A stretch of 64,000 nt of DNA from Prosthecomicrobium pneumaticum. Lineage in GTDB: Bacteria > Pseudomonadota > Alphaproteobacteria > Rhizobiales > Kaistiaceae. The position numbers were made by a program, and so were the translations under genes. Each line of letters opens with the position of its first letter. The stretch's first letter is position 1. The notes beneath the pieces are model-generated. The model was not told the DNA's origin and did not search any database. It saw only the letters and a program-made list of their open reading frames with translations. The stretch lies in contig NZ_JACHOO010000005.1 in the NCBI RefSeq assembly GCF_014199915.1, forward strand, positions 124,001-188,000, read 5' to 3'. Shown here in pieces: positions 55,182 to 64,000 of this stretch.

Positions 55182-56000
55182 ATGGCCGCGATCACCGAAG
55201 CGGGCGCCGACGCCCGCCCCAAATCGCCGCTCCGCTTCCTGTCGGCGGTGTCGCCGGCGATCTGGACGCTCATTGCGCTGGTGATCTTCTGGGAGATCGC
55301 CGTCCGGGTGACGAAGACGCCGGTCTTCATCCTGCCGGCGCCGTCCCGCATCGCCGAGGTGTTCGCCGCCACCTGGCCGCGGCTGATGATCAATGCCGGC
55401 CTCACCCTCTCCGAGGTGCTGATCGGCTTCTCCTGCGCGGTCGCGATCGGCGTGCCGCTCGCCGTGCTGATCACCTATTCCCGCCTCGCGGAACGCTGCG
55501 TCTATCCGCTCATCGTCGCCTCCCAGACGATTCCGAAGGTCGCGATCGCGCCGCTGATGCTCGCCTGGTTCGGCTATGGCCTGACGCCGAAGGTGGTCAT
55601 CGTCATCCTGCTCTCCTTCTTCCCGATCGTCATCAATGCGGTGGTCGGCCTCAAATCCTCGACCGCCGAGATGCTCTATCTCGCGCAGTCGATGGGAGCC
55701 TCGGGCTGGCAGACCTTCTGGAAATTCCGCCTGCCGCAGGCCCTGCCGAACATCTTCGCAGGGCTCAAGCTCGCCACCGTGCTGTCGGTGATCGGCGCGG
55801 TCGTCGCCGAGTTCATCGGCGCCGACCAGGGTCTCGGCTATCTGATCGTCGTCGCCGGCGCGAGCTTCGACATCGCCCGCCAGTTCGCCGCGATCATCAT
55901 GATCTCGGCGATCGGCATGGTGTTCTTCGCCGTCATCGAGCTCGCCGAACGGATCGTCGTGCCCTGGCGCGACACCAACACCATCCACGCCGAGGCCTGA
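55182..56000 (+). CDS. ABC transporter permease (SsuC/TauC-like)
   Basis: A 272-aa inner-membrane protein with about six hydrophobic segments. The ATPase-docking loop reads EMLYLAQSMGASGWQTFWKF. Segments such as VFILPAPSRIAEVF and QTIPKVAIAPLMLAWFGYG are usual in nitrate/sulfonate/taurine-class permeases. The ATG follows the ATPase stop by two bases. Confidence 0.9.
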   Translation: MAAITEAGADARPKSPLRFLSAVSPAIWTLIALVIFWEIAVRVTKTPVFILPAPSRIAEVFAATWPRLMINAGLTLSEVLIGFSCAVAIGVPLAVLITYSRLAERCVYPLIVASQTIPKVAIAPLMLAWFGYGLTPKVVIVILLSFFPIVINAVVGLKSSTAEMLYLAQSMGASGWQTFWKFRLPQALPNIFAGLKLATVLSVIGAVVAEFIGADQGLGYLIVVAGASFDIARQFAAIIMISAIGMVFFAVIELAERIVVPWRDTNTIHAEA

Positions 56001-56096
56001 GGCACTCGATCGGAGGGGCCGGCCGCCGCTGCGGCCGCGCCCCTGCCCCGAACCAGAAGCCGGCGCGATGCCCGGCCGCACAATCGAGGAAATCCC

Positions 56097-57038
56097 ATGT
56101 CCGTCCGCATCGACGAGACCGCCTCCGGCGTCTACGTCATCGCCGTCACGCCCTTCACCGAGACGGGCGCCCTCGACGAGGCGAGCATCGACCGCGTCAC
56201 CGATTTCTATCTGGAGAAGGGTGTTTCCGGCCTCACCATCCTCGGCATGATGGGCGAGTCGCACAAGCTTTCCTCCGAGGAGAGCCGGGCGACGATGCGG
56301 CGCTATCTGAAGCGCGTCGACGGCCGGGTGCCGGTGGTGGTCGGCGTCTCGGCGCCGGGCACCGACCCGCTCGTCGCGTTTGCGCGCGAGGCGATGGACG
56401 AGGGTGCGGCCGGCGTCATGGTGGCGCCCGTGCCGACGGTGCGCACCGAGGAACAGATCCACGGCTATTTCGCCGGCGTGCTCGACCGGCTCGGCGACAT
56501 CCCGGTCGTCGTCCAGGACTATCCGCTGACGACCGGGGTCAACATCTCGGTGGCGACCCTGCTCCGCCTCTTCGAGGCCTATCCCTCGATCGTCATGCTG
56601 AAGCACGAGGACTGCCCCGGCCATGCGAAGCTCGGCCGGATCCGCAATGCGCCCGGCCGGCGCCTGTCGATCCTGGTCGGCAATGGCGGCCTCTATCTGC
56701 CGCAGGAGATGCGGCGCGGCGCCGACGGCGCGATGACGGGCTTCGCCTATCCCGAAATGCTCGTCGAGGTCTGCGCCCTGTTCGCGAAGGGCGAGGCGGA
56801 GCGCGCCGAGGACCTTTTCGATCTCTATCTGCCGCTGCTCCGCCACGAAGCGCAGCCCGGCATCGGCATCGCGCTGCGCAAGGAGACGCTCCGCCGCCGC
56901 GGCGCGATCGGCTCGGCGCATGTCCGCCATCCCGGACCGAAGCTCGGACCCGACGATCACGCCGAGCTCGGCCAGTTGATCGCCCGGCTGGAGCGGCGCC
57001 TTTCCGCCGGCCGGACGATGCGCGCAGCGGCGGGCTGA
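56097..57038 (+). CDS. DapA-superfamily aldolase/dehydratase
   Basis: A 313-aa TIM-barrel protein of the dihydrodipicolinate synthase/N-acetylneuraminate lyase superfamily. The Schiff-base lysine is K169 in VMLKHEDCPG and the catalytic tyrosine Y142 in VVQDYPLTTGV; GMMGESHKLSSEE is the substrate-binding loop. It is not the lysine-pathway DapA by context: it sits in a transporter operon before a RidA-like gene, so it probably splits or dehydrates the imported compound or its derivative (2-keto-3-deoxy acid-like). Substrate unknown. Confidence 0.85.
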   Translation: MSVRIDETASGVYVIAVTPFTETGALDEASIDRVTDFYLEKGVSGLTILGMMGESHKLSSEESRATMRRYLKRVDGRVPVVVGVSAPGTDPLVAFAREAMDEGAAGVMVAPVPTVRTEEQIHGYFAGVLDRLGDIPVVVQDYPLTTGVNISVATLLRLFEAYPSIVMLKHEDCPGHAKLGRIRNAPGRRLSILVGNGGLYLPQEMRRGADGAMTGFAYPEMLVEVCALFAKGEAERAEDLFDLYLPLLRHEAQPGIGIALRKETLRRRGAIGSAHVRHPGPKLGPDDHAELGQLIARLERRLSAGRTMRAAAG

Positions 57039-57044
57039 GCCGCC

Positions 57045-57488
57045 ATGCCTCCGGCCGGCTTCGTCCTGCCGCCGCCGCCCCGCGCCGCCGGCTTCTATCG
57101 CCCGGTCGTGGTGGCGAACGGCTTCGCCTTCCTGTCGGGCTTCGGCCCGCGCGCCGCTGATGGCGGTCCGGTCGCCGGCATCGTCGGCGGCGACATGACG
57201 GTCGAGACGGCACGGGCGCATGCCCGCGAGGTCGGCCTCCTGATGCTCGCCGCGCTCGTCGATACGCTCGGCACGCTCGACCGGATCCGCCAGGTGATGA
57301 AGGTGACCGGTATGATCAACGCGGCGCCGGGCTTCGGCCTGCATCCGCGCGTGCTCGACGGCTGTTCGGAGGTGCTCGTCGAGGCGCTCGGGTCGCGCGG
57401 CGAACACGCCCGGGCGGCCTATGGCGTGGCCTCGCTGCCCTTCGGCACTCCGCTCTCGATCGAGGCCGTCTGCCTGGTGGCGGACTAG
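57045..57488 (+). CDS. RidA/YjgF-family protein
   Basis: A 147-aa protein with the RidA layout: an early NGFAFLSGFGP strand, a helix with TARAHAREVGLLMLAALVDT, RIRQVMKVTGMINAAPGF, and AYGVASLPFGTPLSIEAVCL near the end. RidA-type proteins hydrolyse reactive imines or enamines, and relatives act in degradation of amino-compounds. The gene starts six bases after the DapA-like gene, closing the operon. Confidence 0.85.
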   Translation: MPPAGFVLPPPPRAAGFYRPVVVANGFAFLSGFGPRAADGGPVAGIVGGDMTVETARAHAREVGLLMLAALVDTLGTLDRIRQVMKVTGMINAAPGFGLHPRVLDGCSEVLVEALGSRGEHARAAYGVASLPFGTPLSIEAVCLVAD

Positions 57489-57605
57489 CGCGCGGCGCCC
57501 TCGGGCACGTGCAACCGCGCCGAAAACCGCGCGGCGAGGGGCGTTGCGACCATCCGGCGCAGGCCGGCGGGCGGGCGGCGCGACCAAAGTCGGAAGTTTG
57601 CCGCC

Positions 57606-57633
57606 TTGCTGGGGTCCGGCCGCTTCGCATAAT
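57606..57633 (+). promoter_or_regulatory. putative promoter of acs
   Basis: TTGCTG (57606-57611), 16 bp, then CATAAT (57628-57633), about 48 bp before the acs ATG. A GGCCGGC/GCCGGCC hairpin (57642-57659) lies in the predicted leader just before the GGGAGG ribosome binding site and could modulate translation. Confidence 0.5.
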
Positions 57634-57680
57634 AACGCGAAAGGCCGGCGACGGCCGGCCGCGAGGGAGGAAGCGGACCG

Positions 57681-59633
<1,953 letters not shown>

Positions 59634-59678
59634 GACGAACCCGCCGTCCCGGCGGCATGGCGATCCGACGCGGCGATC

Positions 59679-59732
59679 GCGACGTCCCCTTGAACCCGGA
59701 GCATTCCCCGGGGTTTAACAAGGGGACGTCGC
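59679..59732. repeat. 54-bp palindrome between acs and the VOC gene
   Basis: GCGACGTCCCCTTG (59679-59692) is perfectly complementary to CAAGGGGACGTCGC (59719-59732). Inside, AACCC and GGGTT add an inner stem. No T run follows, so it is a poor intrinsic terminator. It may be an intergenic palindromic element or a regulatory stem before the VOC gene, 31 bp downstream. Confidence 0.75.
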
Positions 59733-59763
59733 AGATGAGCGTCGAACGATCGGGAGACCCGCC

Positions 59764-60201
59764 ATGCAAGGCATCACCGGCTATGGCCATGCCGGCCTGA
59801 AGGTGCGCGACATCGAGCGGTCGCTCGCCTTCTGGCGCGACCGGCTGGGGCTTTCGGAGATGATGCGGCTGCATCACGACGACGGCCGGTTGATGCTCGT
59901 CTATCTGCGCATCACCGACACGCAATATCTCGAACTGTTCCCGAACGGCGCCGACGAGACGGCACCGCCGGCGCACGCGACCGGCGTCAACCATCTCTGC
60001 CTGACCGTCGACGATCTCGACGAGGTCGTCGAGCGGATCGAGGCGGCCGGAATAAGTCTCACCATCCCGGTCAAGCTCGGCCTCGACGGCAACCGCCAGG
60101 CCTGGTTCGAGGATCCGGACGGCAACCGGATCGAACTGATGGAGATGGCGCCCGCCTCGCTTCAGGCAAAGGCGATCCGCCGCCTCGCCGCGGAGCGCTG
60201 A
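59764..60201 (+). CDS. VOC-family (glyoxalase/dioxygenase superfamily) protein
   Basis: A 145-aa single-domain pair of beta-alpha-beta-beta-beta units. It begins ITGYGHAGLKVRDIERSLAF, has FWRDRLGLSEMMR, LELFPNGADETAPP, GVNHLCLTVDDLDEV and closes with WFEDPDGNRIELMEMAP. The metal-binding His and Glu positions typical of VOC enzymes (GHAGL, YLELF, NHLCL, IELME) are present. Role could be lactoylglutathione lyase-like or an isomerase; not decidable. GGGAG lies before the ATG. Confidence 0.85.
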   Translation: MQGITGYGHAGLKVRDIERSLAFWRDRLGLSEMMRLHHDDGRLMLVYLRITDTQYLELFPNGADETAPPAHATGVNHLCLTVDDLDEVVERIEAAGISLTIPVKLGLDGNRQAWFEDPDGNRIELMEMAPASLQAKAIRRLAAER

Positions 60202-60244
60202 GGCGGTCGGCGCAGGGCGGCGGCGGCGCGCGCGGCCGGCCCGC

Positions 60245-61048
60245 TCAGGCCGACAGCGTGGCGATCACCGGCACATGGTCGGATGGACGCTGCCAGCCGC
60301 GCGCCGCGCGCACCACCTCGATACCGGCGAGCCGGGGGCCGAGCGGCGGCGTCACCCAGATGTGATCGAGCCGGCGGCCGCGATCGGAGGCCGCCCAGTC
60401 CTGCGCCCGGTAGCTCCACCAGGTGTAGAGCTTCTCCTCGATCGGCACGAAGCGGCGCACCGCGTCGATCCAGCCGCCGGCGATGCGGATCGCCTCCAGC
60501 CCCTCCGTCTCGACCGGGGTGTGCGAGACGACGTTGAGAAGTTGCCTGTGCGACCAGACGTCGGTCTCGTAGGGCGCGATGTTGAGGTCGCCGACGAGGA
60601 TCGCCGGGCGGTCGGTCTCAGGACCGGTCAGCCAGTCGCGCATCTCGGCGATGAAACCGAGCTTGTGCGCGAATTTCGGGTTGATCGCAGGGTCAGGCTC
60701 GTCGCCGCCGGCCGGGACGTAGAAATTGTGCAGGGTGACCGGGCCACCGCGATCGTCGACGACGACGGCGATGTGGCGGGCGTCCTCGATGCCGTAGAAA
60801 TAGCGCCGGCTCGTCTCGACGAAGGGCCGCTTCGAGACGATGGCGACGCCGTGATAGCCCTTCTGGCCGTGCACCACCTGATGGACATAGCCGAGCGCGC
60901 GCAAGGGCGCCGCCGGGAACTGATCGTCCCGGCACTTGATCTCCTGCAGGCACAGCACGTCGGGCCGCCAGCGCTCGAGAAAGTCGCGCACGAGGTCGAT
61001 CCTGAGGCGGACGGAATTGATGTTCCAGGTGGCGATCGAGAGCGTCAT
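60245..61048 (-). CDS. xthA: exodeoxyribonuclease III / AP endonuclease
   Basis: A 267-aa EEP-family nuclease for base-excision repair. Motifs: LSIATWNINSVRLR at the start, LCLQEIKC with the metal Glu, GYHGVAIVSKRP, VGDLNIAPYETDVW, YTWWSYRAQDWAASDRG with RLDHIW, and SDHVPVIATL at the end, holding the catalytic Asp-His. It lies downstream of lolA on the same strand with a terminator between, an arrangement I know from Rhizobiales. Confidence 0.94.
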   Translation of the reverse strand: MTLSIATWNINSVRLRIDLVRDFLERWRPDVLCLQEIKCRDDQFPAAPLRALGYVHQVVHGQKGYHGVAIVSKRPFVETSRRYFYGIEDARHIAVVVDDRGGPVTLHNFYVPAGGDEPDPAINPKFAHKLGFIAEMRDWLTGPETDRPAILVGDLNIAPYETDVWSHRQLLNVVSHTPVETEGLEAIRIAGGWIDAVRRFVPIEEKLYTWWSYRAQDWAASDRGRRLDHIWVTPPLGPRLAGIEVVRAARGWQRPSDHVPVIATLSA

Positions 61049-61102
61049 GCGGCAAGCGGAACGGACGGAGGACGGGCGACTGCTTCTATCTCGCGGGCGG
61101 AC

Positions 61103-61140
61103 AAAAGAAAACGCCCAGCCCCGGGGGGAGGCTGGGCGTT
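61103..61140 (-). terminator. intrinsic terminator (minus strand)
   Basis: AACGCCCAGCC (61110-61120) pairs perfectly with GGCTGGGCGTT (61130-61140). On the minus strand the stem is followed by TTTCTTTTGT. It ends transcripts coming from lolA or from the candidate small RNA just upstream of it. Confidence 0.88.
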
Positions 61141-61232
61141 CGCGCTCTCGCGCTTGGCACCGCTTGTCGCGATGCCGGCGGGTCGTCCTCGGCGAGACGG
61201 GGGGCACTACCGATGTCAGAACGACCCGCTGT
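61105..61232 (-). ncRNA. candidate small RNA between lolA and xthA
   Basis: On the minus strand, TTGAAA (61262-61267), a 17-bp spacer and ATCTCT (61239-61244) form a possible promoter. About 128 nt later lies a strong terminator. Between them three stems can form: a 9-bp GCGGGTCGT/ACGACCCGC pair (61178-61186 with 61221-61229), a GGCA..TGCC stem over 61156-61176, and a small GCGC/GCGC hairpin. The loop of the first carries CCCCCC, suited to pairing with Shine-Dalgarno sites. A suhB-type or other Rhizobiales intergenic RNA is possible; it could also be just the lolA 3' untranslated region. Confidence 0.45.
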
Positions 61233-61301
61233 GACCAAAGAGATGGGGGGCGGCCGCGGCCTTTCAAGAGTTTCCCGATCACGGAATCGGGAGCGGTCCC
61301 G

Positions 61302-61967
61302 CTATTTGTTGGTGCCGGTGCGGAACCGGTAATAATCGATCTTGAAGTACTCGGGATCGGCCTTCTTGCCGGTCTCGACATTGTAGATGGCGACGGAGGT
61401 GTCGAGCCCCTGCGGGTCGGTCACCACCCACTGCTTGAGCTCATAGGTCTTGGCGTCGAAGATCAGGCGCAGCTTGCCGTCGCCGAAGGCGGATTCCTGC
61501 ACCAGCACGAGGGTGATGAGATCGGGCTCCTCGATCACCTGGCGGACGATGTTGGCGGAGGTCAGGTCGATCCGGTCGGAGAGCAGATAGCGCAGCGGCG
61601 TCTTCGACAGCGGGTAGAGATCCTGCGTCATCATCGAGCGGTCCTGCACCGCCACCTGGCTGCCGTCGGCGATGACGTCCATCTTGACGGGCGCCTTGTA
61701 GTGGAAGCGGATCTTGCCCGGCCGCTCGATGAAGAAGACCCCTTCGGACTGCTCGCCATTCGGGCCGAACTGGATGAACTCGCCCTGCATCTGACGGATG
61801 CCGTCGAAATAGGTGTTGATCTTGCCGAGCGCCTCCTGCTGCTGCGGCGTGAACTGCGCCGCGGCGGGCAGGGCGGCGAGGAGCAGGACGAGGCAGGCGG
61901 CGGCAAACACACCGACGGCACCGCCAAAGCGGGTGGGCGAAAGGAGGCGGTCGGACAAGGGCGTCAT
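61302..61967 (-). CDS. lolA: outer-membrane lipoprotein carrier protein LolA
   Basis: A 221-aa periplasmic chaperone carrying lipoproteins from LolCDE to the outer membrane. The start at 61967 precedes a long N-terminal region and signal peptide (GVFAAACLVLLLAALPAAA). The mature part shows INTYFDGIRQMQGEFIQFGP, GVFFIERPGKIRFHYKAPV and WVVTDPQGLDTSVAIYNVE, typical of alphaproteobacterial LolA. An upstream in-frame extension runs through repeat-like sequence and is rejected. Confidence 0.9.
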   Translation of the reverse strand: MTPLSDRLLSPTRFGGAVGVFAAACLVLLLAALPAAAQFTPQQQEALGKINTYFDGIRQMQGEFIQFGPNGEQSEGVFFIERPGKIRFHYKAPVKMDVIADGSQVAVQDRSMMTQDLYPLSKTPLRYLLSDRIDLTSANIVRQVIEEPDLITLVLVQESAFGDGKLRLIFDAKTYELKQWVVTDPQGLDTSVAIYNVETGKKADPEYFKIDYYRFRTGTNK

Positions 61968-62343
61968 CCCTGAAGCGTTTCGAGCGAGTTTCGGCCGCCA
62001 ATCTAGGAACGGTTTCCGGCGATTTTTCGGCCCGCCGCCCAACGCCGCGGCGGCGCGCCGGTTGCCGTGCACGGCAGGAGGCTCTTCCTTCGCCGAAGGA
62101 AGGCCTTCACCCTGCCCTCTCCCGCGAGCGGGAGAGGGGATACCGAGCGGCGCACTCATCCGTTTCCGTTCGCCGATCCCACCCATCCCCGGCCGCCATT
62201 TCCACGCGACCGAAATCGCCCCCCTCTCCCGCGGGGCGGCAGCGGGGCGCGATGTCGCGGTGCGCGGGAGGAAGGGATCCCGGGCGATGCGCTCGTCCTT
62301 TCGACGCAGCGTCGGCCGCTGCGCGTGCCGGGAGGCGGCCGTG
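61968..62343. other. 376-bp intergenic region with a REP-like palindrome
   Basis: The space between the lolA start and the transaldolase stop holds no gene I can support. It contains the palindrome at 62115-62138 and a related half-element CCCCTCTCCCGCGGGGC near 62220. The remainder is GC-rich and featureless by eye. Confidence 0.6.
62115..62138. repeat. REP-like palindrome
   Basis: CCCTCTCCCGC (62115-62125), a GA loop, and GCGGGAGAGGG (62128-62138): a perfect 11-bp stem of a kind widespread between genes of many proteobacteria. Confidence 0.8.
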
Positions 62344-63000
62344 TCAGAGGATCGACTGGCCGGTCTTCTTCCAGTCGGCGACGAAGGCTTCGAGGCCCTT
62401 GTCGGTCAGCGGATGCTTGACGAGGCTCTTGATGACGGCCGGCGGCGCGGTGATCACGTCGGCGCCGGCGAGCGCCGACTGCTTGACATGGTTCGGCGAA
62501 CGGATCGAGGCGGCGAGGATCTCGGTGCCGAAATCCGGGTAGTTGTCGTAGATCGTCCGGATCTCCTGGATCAGCTCCATGCCGTCGAGATGGATGTCGT
62601 CGAGCCGGCCGATGAAGGGGGAGATGAAGGTCGCGCCGGCCTTCGCGGCGAGCAGCGCCTGGTTGGCCGAGAAGCAGAGCGTGACATTGACCATCCGGCC
62701 CTCGGCCGAGAAGGTGCGGCAGGCCTTCAGCCCGTCCCAGGTGAGCGGCACCTTGATCGTCACGTTCTCGGCGATCCTCGCGAGCTCACGGCCCTCGGCG
62801 AGCATGCCCTCGTAATCCGTCGCGGCGACCTCGGCCGAAACCGGGCCCTCGACGATCTTGCAGATCTCGGCGATCACTTCCTTGAAGTTGCGGCCGGACT
62901 TCGCGATGAGCGACGGGTTGGTCGTGACGCCGTCGAGCAGGCCGGTCTCCGCCAGCTCGGCGATGTCGTTGATCTCCGCAGTGTCGACGAAGAACTTCAT
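62344..63000 (-). CDS. transaldolase, short (fructose-6-phosphate aldolase-like) type
   Basis: A 218-aa TIM-barrel aldolase. It opens [20 protein letters not shown] and [18 protein letters not shown], with the Schiff-base lysine K83 in [13 protein letters not shown] and [30 protein letters not shown] further on. This compact form is annotated transaldolase in most alphaproteobacteria; some relatives cleave fructose-6-phosphate instead. It is divergent from priA across a 106-bp spacer. Confidence 0.92.
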   Translation of the reverse strand: MKFFVDTAEINDIAELAETGLLDGVTTNPSLIAKSGRNFKEVIAEICKIVEGPVSAEVAATDYEGMLAEGRELARIAENVTIKVPLTWDGLKACRTFSAEGRMVNVTLCFSANQALLAAKAGATFISPFIGRLDDIHLDGMELIQEIRTIYDNYPDFGTEILAASIRSPNHVKQSALAGADVITAPPAVIKSLVKHPLTDKGLEAFVADWKKTGQSIL

Positions 63001-63106
63001 TTTGTGCTCCTTGGGCCTGCGCGGCCGGTCGTTTCCTATCGGGCTTTCCTTTATCCGAAATGGGGGCCATCGTCAGCCCGGATCAAGGGCGAAAGAGGAG
63101 CAGGCT

Positions 63107-64000
63107 TTGGACGTGCCGACCGTCTCGGTGCTCGTGCCGGTCGCGGTCGACACCTGTTACACGTACCGCGTCCCGCCGGGCATGGCGCTCGCGCCGGGCG
63201 ATATCGTCGCCGTGCCGCTCGGCCCGCGCACGGTTCTCGGCGCCGTGTGGGACGATCCGGTCGATGGCTCGGTCGGCCATAACCGGCTGCGGCCGGTGGC
63301 GCATCGCTACGATGCCGCCCCGCTCGAGCGGTCGCTGCGCGCCTTCGTCGACTGGGTCGCCGCCTATACGCTCAATCCGCGCGGCATGGTGCTGCGCATG
63401 GTGCTGCGCAGCCCCCAGGCGCTCGAGGCGGAGCGGGCGCTGGCGCTTCTCGCCCGCATCGGCCCGCCGCCGGAACGGCTGACGCCGGCGCGCGAAAAAG
63501 TGCTCGCCGCGCTCGGCGCCGGCCCGCCCCGGTCGAAGGCGGCGCTCGCCGCCGCCGCCGGCGTTTCGCCCGGCGTCGTCGACGGCCTCGTCGCCGCGGG
63601 AACGCTCGGCCTCGTCGCCGTGAAGCCGCCGCCCGCCGTCGCCCCGCCCGATCCCGATCACGGCGCCCGGCCGCTCGGCCCGGAGCAGCGTGCCGCCGCC
63701 GATGCGCTGATGGCGGCGATCGGCACCGGCGGCTATTCGGTCAGCCTCGTCGACGGCGTCACCGGCTCGGGCAAGACCGAGGTCTATTTCGAGGCGATCG
63801 CGGCGACGCTGCGCAAGGGAGGGCAGGCGCTCGTCCTCCTGCCCGAGATCGCGCTCACCGGCGATTTCCTCGACCGTTTCGCCCGTCGCTTCGGTGCGCG
63901 GCCGGCCGAATGGCACTCCGAGGTGCCCGCGAAGAGCCGCGAGCGGGTCTGGCGCGGCGTCGCCGACGGCTCGATCCGGGCGGTCGCCGGCGCCCGCTCG
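63107..64000 (+). CDS. priA: primosomal protein N' (PriA helicase), N-terminal part (cut by window edge)
   Basis: The first 298 codons of the replication-restart helicase. The N-terminal DNA-binding domain opens TVSVLVPVAVDTCYTYRVPP and GDIVAVPLGPR; the helicase begins near residue 210, with Walker A LVDGVTGSGKTEVYFEAI and LVLLPEIALTGDFLDRF, then AEWHSEVP. A TTG at 63107 with AGGAG six bases upstream is the most likely start; a GTG two codons later is the alternative. The DEAH box and zinc region lie beyond the window edge. Confidence 0.92.
   Translation, partial: MDVPTVSVLVPVAVDTCYTYRVPPGMALAPGDIVAVPLGPRTVLGAVWDDPVDGSVGHNRLRPVAHRYDAAPLERSLRAFVDWVAAYTLNPRGMVLRMVLRSPQALEAERALALLARIGPPPERLTPAREKVLAALGAGPPRSKAALAAAAGVSPGVVDGLVAAGTLGLVAVKPPPAVAPPDPDHGARPLGPEQRAAADALMAAIGTGGYSVSLVDGVTGSGKTEVYFEAIAATLRKGGQALVLLPEIALTGDFLDRFARRFGARPAEWHSEVPAKSRERVWRGVADGSIRAVAGARS

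Overview
The window reads as chromosomal DNA of a high-GC alphaproteobacterium, most likely a Hyphomicrobiales (Rhizobiales) member. The pointers are a ugpBAEC glycerol-phosphate importer, the large (about 1590 aa) NAD-glutamate dehydrogenase, the lolA-xthA and transaldolase/priA pairings, a TRAP-fed hexuronate locus, short Shine-Dalgarno sites with ATGA/GTGA overlaps, and several TTG starts. No genus can be named from this alone. I saw no rRNA, tRNA, IS transposase or integrase.

Layout. (1) 1-3403: a TauD-type dioxygenase cut by the window edge with a small coupled ORF, then a reverse-transsulfuration pair (cystathionine beta-synthase and cystathionine gamma-lyase). (2) 3413-7433: three small exported proteins, an OmpR/EnvZ-like two-component system and an SH3-domain exported protein. 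(3) 7730-13474: the ugp operon, split between ugpE and ugpC by a sulfotransferase gene flanked by a 79-bp imperfect direct repeat of the ugpE/ugpC junction. (4) 13562-14587: a zinc alcohol dehydrogenase. (5) 14849-27015: a complete type I-C CRISPR-Cas locus in the order cas3-cas5c-cas8c(cas11c)-cas7-[GIY-YIG]-cas4-cas1-cas2-leader-array, with 58 repeats and 57 spacers. (6) 27132-34712: a conserved hypothetical protein, an unusual kinase/enolase-paralogue pair, cysS, a REPIN-like inverted repeat beside a DUF559 gene, a GFA protein and cimA. (7) 34724-42590: NAD-glutamate dehydrogenase, an MFS exporter with a divergent ArsR-type regulator, and an M29 aminopeptidase. (8) 42658-52094: a hexuronate catabolic locus (kduD, kduI, gntR, TRAP transporter, uxaC, divergent uxuB and an oxidoreductase). 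(9) 52408-57488: an SsuABC-type importer mixed with SDR, DapA-like and RidA-like enzymes, probably an uncharacterised catabolic operon. (10) 57681-64000: acs, a VOC protein, xthA, lolA, transaldolase and the start of priA.

The most unusual content is in and around the CRISPR locus. A low-GC GIY-YIG nuclease-like gene is fitted with 3-bp gaps between cas7 and cas4. One CRISPR repeat carries a 15-bp net insertion exactly in its hairpin loop. A well-placed internal GTG start in cas8c predicts Cas11c. Outside it, the sulfotransferase insertion into ugp, the enolase paralogue lacking its conserved histidine, the REPIN-like pair next to DUF559 and a possible small RNA between lolA and xthA deserve checking. 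All functional calls rest on motif recognition by eye; no database search was run.
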